From assembly GCA_009930155.1 (NCBI GenBank), contig RZYX01000043.1, forward strand, positions 1 through 14,570: a DNA stretch of 14,570 bases, in the 5' to 3' direction. The translations under genes were made by a program, and so were the position numbers. The stretch comes from Clostridia bacterium (GTDB lineage: Bacteria > Bacillota_A > Clostridia > Oscillospirales > Acutalibacteraceae). The notes beneath the pieces are model-generated. The model saw only the letters and a list, made by a program, of their open reading frames with translations, was not told where the DNA came from and did no database searches. Shown here in pieces: positions 9,540 to 14,570 of this stretch (positions are counted from its first letter, which is position 1; every line of letters begins with the position of its first letter).

Positions 9540-10851
9540 ATTTCTCACGAACATTGTTTATAATGTCTTGAATTATAGCTTTTACATTAGAATTTGAATT
9601 AATATCTTTCTCTGCCTCTTTTATATTATAGATAACAGTTGAATGATGTTTGTTGCCAAACTCTGCACCAATTTGTTCCATTGAAAGTCCTGTAACTTCA
9701 CGAATTATATACATTGCAGCTTGTCTTGATTTTGAAATATTTGCATTACGCTTTTCTGACTTTATATTGTCAATTGATGTTCCATATGTTCTGGAAACTT
9801 CACCTAAAATCTTATCAATTGTAACAGAAATAGGCTGGCTGTCATTTGTAATGTCTTTAATAGCCTTTTGGGCAAGTATAATTGAAGGTGCATGGCCATC
9901 AATGGTATAATAAGCATTAAGCTTTTTAACCGCACCTTCAAGCTGACGAATATTATTTTTAATTTTTTCTGCCAAATATTGGACAACATCATCAGGAAGA
10001 TTAAGATTTAGTAAATCAGCTTTCCTGCGAATAATTGCCATTCTTGTTTCAATGTCAGGTGGCTGAATATCTGCCAAAAGTCCTGCTTCAAAACGAGTTC
10101 GGATTCTATCTTCTAAAGTTTGAATTTCTTTTGGTGGTCTATCAGATGTTAAAACGATTTGTTTTTTTGCTTGTGCTAGTGTATTAAATGTATGGAAAAA
10201 TTCTTCTTCTGTTTGAACTTTACCGCCAATGAACTGAACATCATCAACTAGTAGGGCATCAACTGTGCGATATTTGTTATGAAAATCAGCCATGGTTCTG
10301 TTTTGAATACTGCTAACAAGTTCGTTTGTAAAATCTTCGCCACTTGTATATATAATTTTTGAGTCTGGATTGTTACTTTTAATTTCATAACAAATTGCAT
10401 TAAGAAGATGAGTTTTACCAAGCCCTGAGTTACCATAAATAAAAAGTGGGTTGTAGGTTTGACCAGGGGTTGCGGCAACTGCTTGTGCTGCTGCGTGTGC
10501 AAATTTGTTTGAAGATCCTACAATAAAAGTATTAAATGTAAAATCATATTTATTAAAGCTTTCATTAACTTGTTTCTTTTTTTCCTGTTTGATTTCTAAA
10601 TTTGAAGATTCTGGTGTAATTATGTTTATATCAATTTTAAAACCAAGAGTATTTTCAAAAGCCTCATCAAGAAGTGACAAAAATTTGTTTTTGATGATAT
10701 TGCGTTTAAATTCGCTAACAGAAAGTACAACTCTATTTTCTTCAAAGCTTACAAGTTCAAGTGGTGCAAGCCAAAGATTGTATACTGTTTCTGTTACATG
10801 AGCTTTGCAATACTCACAAACAACTTGCCATAGTTCCAAATAAGATTCCAT
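9538..10851 (-). CDS. dnaA: Chromosomal replication initiator DnaA
   Basis: 437 aa from the chosen start. DnaA binds DnaA boxes, assembles as an ATP-bound helix and opens the origin. Domain I covers about 1-80 (MESYLELWQVVCEYCKAHV), and a short linker covers 81-103. The AAA+ domain III starts at YDFTFNTFIVGSSNKFAHAA, with Walker A GNSGLGKT (140-147), Walker B LLVDDVQF (200-207) and the box VII arginine finger RIRTRFE (249-255). Domain IV (about 335-437) has the DNA-binding signature GNKHHSTVIYNI (399-410). The frame is open upstream to a GTG at 10998, but ATG 10851 gives the typical N terminus and has GGGGAG nine bases before it. A DnaA box upstream (11034-11042) suggests autoregulation. Confidence 0.97.
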   Translation of the reverse strand: MESYLELWQVVCEYCKAHVTETVYNLWLAPLELVSFEENRVVLSVSEFKRNIIKNKFLSLLDEAFENTLGFKIDINIITPESSNLEIKQEKKKQVNESFNKYDFTFNTFIVGSSNKFAHAAAQAVAATPGQTYNPLFIYGNSGLGKTHLLNAICYEIKSNNPDSKIIYTSGEDFTNELVSSIQNRTMADFHNKYRTVDALLVDDVQFIGGKVQTEEEFFHTFNTLAQAKKQIVLTSDRPPKEIQTLEDRIRTRFEAGLLADIQPPDIETRMAIIRRKADLLNLNLPDDVVQYLAEKIKNNIRQLEGAVKKLNAYYTIDGHAPSIILAQKAIKDITNDSQPISVTIDKILGEVSRTYGTSIDNIKSEKRNANISKSRQAAMYIIREVTGLSMEQIGAEFGNKHHSTVIYNIKEAEKDINSNSNVKAIIQDIINNVREK

Positions 10852-10998
10852 TAATTTATGCTCCCCTGTTTTTTCATTATTTAAAGTTTTATCGTTTTCT
10901 AAGGCATCCATAACACATTGTAATGGTCCACAGATATTAAAATAATTTTGATTTAATCGTTGTTCATAAAAACTTTCTAACCTCATAAATTCTACCAC
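10852..10998 (-). other. In-frame open extension upstream of dnaA
   Basis: Forty-nine codons in frame with dnaA contain no stop, beginning with GTG at 10998 (a possible ATG is at 10986) behind a weak AAAGG. The encoded peptide (MRLESFYEQRLNQNYFNICG and on) does not resemble DnaA domain I. It may be non-coding leader that is open by chance, or a minor longer DnaA form. Confidence 0.35.
10861..10866 (-). promoter_or_regulatory. dnaA ribosome binding site, fixes the internal start
   Basis: Minus-strand GGGGAG lies nine bases before ATG 10851. It is far stronger than the AAAGG in front of the GTG at 10998, and the downstream protein start matches the DnaA family. Confidence 0.7.
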
Positions 10999-11033
10999 AA
11001 AAGCCTTTCGTTTTCAACATTTAAAATGGTTTC

Positions 11034-11042
11034 TGTGGAAAA
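11034..11042 (-). promoter_or_regulatory. DnaA box upstream of dnaA
   Basis: TTTTCCACA on the minus strand matches the relaxed consensus TTWTNCACA. It has the same orientation and sequence as the two best boxes in the dnaA-dnaN gap. It lies in the probable dnaA leader, where it could serve autoregulation or origin assembly. Confidence 0.6.
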
Positions 11043-11211
11043 ATATTTATTATCGTATAAATACAAATTATGTAATATATTTTACTAAAAATATTAAAAC
11101 ATGAAAAATGCTTTTTATTTTATAAAATAATTTATTGTTTTTATCTCAAAATTTGATTGTAAAATATTTTCACTTTTAGAAACCCTTTCACTTATAGGCA
11201 TAAAAAGCTAG

Positions 11212-11236
11212 TTTGTTGCAAGTTTTATGCAACAAA
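11212..11236. repeat. Perfect 9-bp inverted repeat between the divergent operons
   Basis: TTTGTTGCA (11212-11220) and TGCAACAAA (11228-11236) are exact inverted copies around a 7-base centre. No U-run follows the stem directly on either strand, so it does not look like a terminator. It is 46 bp upstream of the rpmH -35 element and could be an operator for a dimeric regulator. Confidence 0.55.
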
Positions 11237-11281
11237 TTATAAAAAAGATTAAAAAGTTAATAAAATATTTACAAATGGGCA

Positions 11282-11311
11282 TTGACACAATAGATAATAG
11301 TATTATATAAT
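11282..11311 (+). promoter_or_regulatory. Consensus promoter of the rpmH operon
   Basis: A perfect TTGACA (11282-11287) and a perfect TATAAT (11306-11311) are separated by 18 bases. Transcription should start near 11318, giving a leader of roughly 97 bases before rpmH. The strength fits the high demand for ribosomal protein L34. Confidence 0.85.
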
Positions 11312-11349
11312 AACCCTCTGCAAGAGAGATTTTGCATGTATTTAATTAG

Positions 11350-11396
11350 TCAATAACAGATAATATATAACTGATTATTGATATATAAAAATCAGT
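11350..11396 (+). other. Alternative hairpins in the rpmH leader
   Basis: Two mutually exclusive stems share 11371-11376. The first pairs 11350-11359 with 11371-11381 (one bulged A). The second pairs 11370-11376 with 11390-11396. The second ends four bases before the GGGGGG ribosome binding site (11401-11406). This could allow a regulatory switch, but AT-rich sequence forms such stems by chance. Confidence 0.3.
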
Positions 11397-11414
11397 GAAC
11401 GGGGGGATATTTTT

Positions 11415-11549
11415 ATGAAAAGAACTTTTCAACCCAAAAAGCGTCATCGCAGTAAGGAACATGGATTTAGAAAAAGAATGGCTGACAGAAGTGGCCGTAA
11501 GATTCTTTCTCGTCGCAGAGCTAAGGGCAGAAAAACACTTTCTGCTTAA
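11415..11549 (+). CDS. rpmH: 50S ribosomal protein L34
   Basis: 44 aa, standard length. L34 is a small, very basic protein of the large ribosomal subunit. The translation begins [19 protein letters not shown] and ends [13 protein letters not shown], the canonical L34 pattern. The ATG is nine bases after a G-rich ribosome binding site (11401-11406). It is first in the rightward operon, 32 bp before rnpA. L34 and the RNase P protein are encoded together in nearly all bacteria. Confidence 0.98.
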   Translation: MKRTFQPKKRHRSKEHGFRKRMADRSGRKILSRRRAKGRKTLSA

Positions 11550-11570
11550 GTTTATGTAATAATCAAGAAC

Positions 11571-11575
11571 GGAAG
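11571..11575 (+). promoter_or_regulatory. rnpA ribosome binding site, fixes a TTG start
   Basis: GGAAG lies six bases before TTG 11582. The protein from this TTG begins at the usual distance from the conserved TDFRRLYSRG motif, and no nearby in-frame ATG exists. Confidence 0.65.
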
Positions 11576-11581
11576 ATTATC

Positions 11582-11923
11582 TTGCCGAAAATAGTTACAT
11601 TAAACCGCAATACAGATTTTCGCCGACTTTATTCAAGAGGTCGGTCATATACAAATCCTGCACTGGTAACCTATGTGTTAAAAAACCGTGCGGGAATTTG
11701 TCGTATAGGGATAACTTCTAGTAAAAAAATTGGCAATGCTGTTGAGCGGAATCGTTCAAGAAGGCTTATTAGAGCTGCATATGCTAATCTTTGCAATGAA
11801 AATGAAATCGAAGGTAATTATGATATTGTTTTTGTTGCAAGAGTTAGGACAAGAGGCATTAAAAGTACAAAGATTACAAAGATTATGTATGAGCATTTAA
11901 AGCTAGCAGGTGTCATAAAATGA
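11582..11923 (+). CDS. rnpA: Ribonuclease P protein component
   Basis: 113 aa, usual length. It is the protein cofactor of RNase P, which helps the catalytic RNA bind the 5' leader of precursor tRNAs. The N-terminal TDFRRLYSRGRSY helps form the leader-binding cleft. The conserved basic RNR motif is KKIGNAVERNRSRRLIR (49-64). The late region YDIVFVARVRT is also typical. The start is TTG, supported by GGAAG six bases upstream. Its TGA stop overlaps the yidD ATG by 3 bp (ATGA), pointing to coupled translation. Confidence 0.97.
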   Translation: MPKIVTLNRNTDFRRLYSRGRSYTNPALVTYVLKNRAGICRIGITSSKKIGNAVERNRSRRLIRAAYANLCNENEIEGNYDIVFVARVRTRGIKSTKITKIMYEHLKLAGVIK

Positions 11924-12150
11924 TTAAAAATTTTTTAATTTATATAATCAACTTTTACCGTCGCAAAATTTCTCCTAAAACTCCTGCGATGTGCAAGTTT
12001 TATCCTACATGTTCTCAATACGCTGTAACAGCTCTTGAGCGTTTTGGTGTGGTCAAGGGCTCTGCTCTTGCTTTGTGGAGGTTAATTCGTTGCAGTCCGC
12101 TTACAAGTGGCGGTTATGACCCTGTACCAGAGAAAAAAGAATATTATTGA
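11920..12150 (+). CDS. yidD: Membrane protein insertion efficiency factor YidD
   Basis: 76 aa. YidD is a small membrane-associated protein that improves insertion of proteins by YidC, and its gene normally sits between rnpA and yidC as here. The family core is clear: an amphipathic N-terminal helix (IKNFLIYIINFYRRKISP), then CKFYPTCSQYA with the conserved cysteines, then ALWRLIRCSPLTSGGYDPVP. The ATG overlaps the rnpA stop, and yidC starts 22 bp downstream. Length is at the short end of normal and nothing seems missing. Confidence 0.96.
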   Translation: MIKNFLIYIINFYRRKISPKTPAMCKFYPTCSQYAVTALERFGVVKGSALALWRLIRCSPLTSGGYDPVPEKKEYY

Positions 12151-12172
12151 TGTTTAATAAGGAGGGTAATGA

Positions 12173-13123
12173 ATGAATGGTTTTTATGATATAATTTCAT
12201 ACCCATTTGGAATGATTCTTGGTTTTTTATACCAGATATTTAACAATAACTATGGAGTTGCTCTTGTTGCATTTACTATTTTGGCAAAGCTTGTTCTTCT
12301 GCCAAGCTCAATAAGTCAACAAAAATCTCAGGCTAAAACACAGCGTACTCGTTCAAAGCTTGATAAAATTAGAAAAAAACATGCCGGTGACCAGCAAAAG
12401 CTTAATGAAGAAATGCAGGCATTTTATGCTAAAGAGGGTTATGGCTCAATGACGGGTGGTTGCTTACCACTTCTTATACAAATGCCAATTATTATTGGTC
12501 TTTATGGAGCAATTTATAAACCACTTTCATATATTCTTAAAATTCCAAGTGATACAATAAACCTTTTTATAAAAACGGCAACTGACCTTGGTTTTCTTGA
12601 AGGAACTAAGAATCAAAGGCTTTTTGAAATAAAGGCTTTGCAGAATATGGCAGAAATTAAAAAAGCTTTACCAAACGTTAGCGCTGACATTTATAGTAAA
12701 ATAGATAATTTTAATTTTACTATTTTTGGAATGCCACTTGGTGTATCACCAAACGACGAAGGCGTTTCAAAAATGCTTATAATTGTTCCTTTAGTTTCAT
12801 TTGCATTTGCAATGCTTACAACTGTTTATAGCTTTATTAGACAAAGAAAGTTAAATCCTGAAATGGCAAAAAATCCAGCAATGGGTTGCACATTTATCTT
12901 TATGCCATTTATGTCACTTTGGCTTGCTTATACATTCCCAGTTGGAATAGGTATGTATTGGGCACTTAACAGTTTGATTTCGTTTATTCAAATGTTGGTT
13001 CTTAATCACACACACAGTACGGAAAAGGTTTTGGCAAAAATTATGGTTAAGGAAACTGCTGTTCGTGTTTCAAAAGAAGAGTCGGTAAAGATTAATACTA
13101 AGCTTCTTAATGGCGAAAACTAA
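12173..13123 (+). CDS. yidC: YidC/Oxa1 family membrane protein insertase
   Basis: 316 aa, the short Gram-positive form without the large periplasmic domain. It inserts membrane proteins alone or with SecYEG. Hydrophobic segments are near 12-45, 98-122, 201-222 and 238-276 (the last probably two helices). A basic cytoplasmic loop (about 50-90, SQQKSQAKTQRTRSKLDKIRKK) follows the first core helix. The groove position that is Arg in many homologues appears here as Lys39 (TILAKLVLLP). I see no lipoprotein signal peptide. The segment from about 125 to 195 is an inserted external loop. GGAGGG is six bases before the ATG. The C-terminal tail is basic and may contact ribosomes. Confidence 0.95.
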   Translation: MNGFYDIISYPFGMILGFLYQIFNNNYGVALVAFTILAKLVLLPSSISQQKSQAKTQRTRSKLDKIRKKHAGDQQKLNEEMQAFYAKEGYGSMTGGCLPLLIQMPIIIGLYGAIYKPLSYILKIPSDTINLFIKTATDLGFLEGTKNQRLFEIKALQNMAEIKKALPNVSADIYSKIDNFNFTIFGMPLGVSPNDEGVSKMLIIVPLVSFAFAMLTTVYSFIRQRKLNPEMAKNPAMGCTFIFMPFMSLWLAYTFPVGIGMYWALNSLISFIQMLVLNHTHSTEKVLAKIMVKETAVRVSKEESVKINTKLLNGEN

Positions 13124-13138
13124 TTTTTATTTTTGAAT

Positions 13139-13199
13139 ATAAACTGCTCTATATCTTCTATTACTTTACATCTTTTAATAATTATTTTGAGCGGTTTAT
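13139..13199 (+). other. Long-loop stem in the yidC-jag gap
   Basis: The 120-bp gap holds an 11-bp stem (13139-13149 with 13189-13199, one U-G pair on the plus strand) enclosing 39 AT-rich bases. No U-run follows, so it is not a normal terminator. It may be an RNA processing or stability element, or chance. Confidence 0.3.
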
Positions 13200-13243
13200 C
13201 AATATATGCTGTCATGATTTTGGCAGGTTAGGAGATTTAAATT

Positions 13244-14209
13244 ATGTTAAAAGAAGCACTTGGAACGGGAGCGACCGTTGAAGAAGCCCAACAGGCAGCT
13301 ATTGCAGAACTTGCAGCTCCTGAAGAGGCAGATGTTCAGTTTGAGGTTTTGGAACTACCAGTGAAAAAGACTTTTGGTCTTTTTGGTGGCTCACTAGCAA
13401 AGGTAAAAGCATTTTATGAAATTCGTGAAGAAAAAGCAGCTCCAATAGTTGAAAGAGAAAAAAAATCAGCTCCAACAGCACAGAAAAAAGAGGAGCCTGT
13501 TAAAAAAGAAGAGCCTATTGAACCCGCTAATGTAATTGCTCTTGAAGATGCATCGGATACACTTAAAAAAGCATATGATTATCTTCTTACAATTATCAAA
13601 GGAATGGGACTTTCAAAACCTACAATCGAGATTTCTGAGCAGGGTGGGGAGTATTACCTTAGCATTAATTGTGAAGATGATTACAGCTTGATTATTGGTA
13701 GGCGTGGTGAAACTCTTGATTCTATTCAATATCTTGTTCGTCTTGTTGCAAACAGAGGTAAGTCAGATGATGAGTATCTTCGTATTTCTATCAACATAGG
13801 CAACTATCGTCAGAAGAGGGAAAATACTCTTAAAGATATTGCACGCAAGAGTGCACTCCGTGTTATTAAGTATAACAGAAATGTTTCTCTCGAGCCTATG
13901 AATCCTTTTGAGCGTCGCATTGTTCATACAGTTATTTCGGATATGAAGGGTGTATCTTCACATTCTGTTGGTATGGATGCTGAACGCAGAGTTATTATAA
14001 CTCCTGAAGGTGGCAGCAGACCTCCTCAAAGAAGCGGTTATAAAAAGAGCGGTTATAATAATAATAGACCTTCAACAAACAGAGGTCCAAGACCAAATAA
14101 CAATAACTCTGATAACCGCACAAAAAATCAGCCTTCTTCACCTCAAAAGACACAAAAGGTTGATGTAGCAAGTACATCTTTATATGGTAAAATTGAGTTA
14201 GATAAATAA
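13244..14209 (+). CDS. jag: RNA-binding protein Jag/KhpB
   Basis: 321 aa. Jag (KhpB/EloR) is a cytoplasmic RNA-binding protein that works with KhpA and is linked in Gram-positive bacteria to cell elongation and division. The Jag-N domain is at about 1-60 and ends in KKTFGLFGGSLAKVKAFYEI. A Lys/Glu/Pro-rich linker covers 61-95. The KH domain covers about 105-180 and has the GRRG loop at 152-155 (LIIGRRGETLDSIQYLV). The R3H domain covers about 190-255 (NPFERRIVHTVI). The last 60 residues are an Asn/Pro/Gly-rich basic tail, longer than in many homologues. GGAGA is eight bases before the ATG. Whether it shares the rpmH promoter across the 120-bp gap is likely but unproven. Confidence 0.95.
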   Translation: MLKEALGTGATVEEAQQAAIAELAAPEEADVQFEVLELPVKKTFGLFGGSLAKVKAFYEIREEKAAPIVEREKKSAPTAQKKEEPVKKEEPIEPANVIALEDASDTLKKAYDYLLTIIKGMGLSKPTIEISEQGGEYYLSINCEDDYSLIIGRRGETLDSIQYLVRLVANRGKSDDEYLRISINIGNYRQKRENTLKDIARKSALRVIKYNRNVSLEPMNPFERRIVHTVISDMKGVSSHSVGMDAERRVIITPEGGSRPPQRSGYKKSGYNNNRPSTNRGPRPNNNNSDNRTKNQPSSPQKTQKVDVASTSLYGKIELDK

Positions 14210-14224
14210 ATTTATTACAAAAAG

Positions 14225-14248
14225 AAAGGTCGGTTTATACCGACCTTT
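14225..14248. terminator. Bidirectional terminator after jag
   Basis: A perfect 10-bp stem (14225-14234 with 14239-14248, loop TTAT) follows the jag stop by 15 bp. On the plus strand it is followed by TAGTTTATTC, with further T's. On the minus strand it is followed by C and five T's (14223-14219). It closes the rpmH operon and may also stop leftward transcripts. Confidence 0.85.
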
Positions 14249-14251
14249 TAG

Positions 14252-14570
14252 TTTATTCTTTTTTAGATATACTTGGTGTGTTATATTTTGCAGAATGAGA
14301 AATTATATTTTATCTTAATAAATAGAAATTAAAGCAGAAAAAACGATTATATAAAGCTAATTGTTTTTAAAAAAATAGAATAATCAATATAAATTTTTTG
14401 TGTTAATTAAAACGCTTAAAATTTTTGATTTATACCTAAAAATGTGTTATTATAACTACAAATAAAATTGAAAAAAATGTCTTAATTTGGTTTATGTTTA
14501 ATATTAACATTAAGAATTTATTAGTATTTTATTATTGAATATTAATTGTAATATATAGAAAAAATTATAT
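14252..14570. other. AT-rich non-coding right end
   Basis: No open frame with a ribosome binding site, and no RNA gene, is visible on either strand. Composition is strikingly AT-rich, with A and T runs. Apart from a possible rightward promoter at 14425-14453 I see nothing definite. Confidence 0.6.
14425..14453 (+). promoter_or_regulatory. Possible promoter for a gene beyond the window
   Basis: TTGATT (14425-14430, 4 of 6) is followed after 17 bases by TATTAT (14448-14453, 5 of 6), with a TG extension one base upstream of the -10 hexamer. It would drive a rightward gene starting beyond 14570 and could leave a leader of more than 100 bases. Confidence 0.35.

Larger units (their letters stand above)
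10999..11281. other. Non-coding dnaA upstream region
   Basis: No gene is visible in this strongly AT-rich stretch. It holds one DnaA box (11034-11042), a perfect inverted repeat (11212-11236), and weak leftward promoter matches for dnaA. The best is TTGAGA (11144-11149) and TATAAA (11119-11124), but with a long 19-base spacer. TTTCACTT occurs twice within about 30 bp around 11169-11193. By analogy with B. subtilis this could be the upstream half of a split origin. Confidence 0.5.

Noticed and set aside
11119..11149. dnaA promoter TTGAGA / TATAAA
   Set aside because: The hexamers are reasonable but the 19-base spacer is poor and other weak matches exist nearby, so I mention it only within the region entry.
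14490..14524. Palindromic TTAATATTAA and flanking CTTAAT/ATTAAG in the right end
   Set aside because: Short AT-only palindromes are expected by chance in DNA of this composition.

Overview
This AT-rich window is a bacterial chromosomal replication-origin neighbourhood of the Bacillota (Firmicutes) type. The evidence is the gene set and order: a leftward block dnaA, dnaN, yaaA (S4 domain), recF, remB (DUF370), gyrB, gyrA, and a rightward block rpmH, rnpA, yidD, yidC, jag (khpB), diverging from a non-coding gap. The DUF370 gene between recF and gyrB, the Thr-rich tail of the cell-wall protein and the YidC and Jag sequences suggest a Clostridia lineage, perhaps Ruminococcaceae/Oscillospiraceae-like. 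That assignment is inference.

Layout from left to right. Positions 1-338 hold no convincing protein gene. They contain a short hairpin segment, a strong rightward terminator (105-129) for a gene outside the window, and a leftward, highly structured RNA candidate (176-287) with a possible promoter of its own. Positions 339-10851 are seven tightly packed genes plus dnaA, all on the minus strand: a LytR-CpsA-Psr (LCP) wall-polymer transferase, gyrA, gyrB, remB, recF, yaaA, dnaN, dnaA. dnaN-yaaA-recF-remB overlap by 11-20 bp, so they are probably co-transcribed and translationally coupled. The dnaA-dnaN gap (9307-9537) holds DnaA boxes, a GC-richer patch and TAA trinucleotide repeats, the arrangement expected of an unwinding site. 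The dnaA-rpmH gap holds another DnaA box, a perfect 9-bp inverted repeat and a consensus rightward promoter. Positions 11415-14209 are the rpmH-rnpA-yidD-yidC-jag operon, closed by a bidirectional terminator (14225-14248). The last 320 bases are AT-rich with no gene, but may carry the promoter of a gene beyond the right edge.

The leftward genes make and control the replisome (initiator, clamp, gap repair, gyrase). The rightward genes make L34, the RNase P protein, the membrane insertase with its helper, and an RNA-binding partner. Several starts are set by ribosome binding sites rather than by the longest open frame: recF begins at 7954, dnaA most likely at 10851, and gyrB and rnpA use TTG.

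Most of the window is well-known core biology. The best candidate for something undescribed is the minus-strand structured RNA at 176-287. Six of its pairs are G-U on the minus strand but would be A-C mismatches on the plus strand, which fixes its direction, and I do not recognise its family. Second-tier observations are the origin elements, an in-frame 49-codon extension in front of DnaA, a 10-residue tandem repeat at the GyrB N terminus, and alternative hairpins in the rpmH leader.
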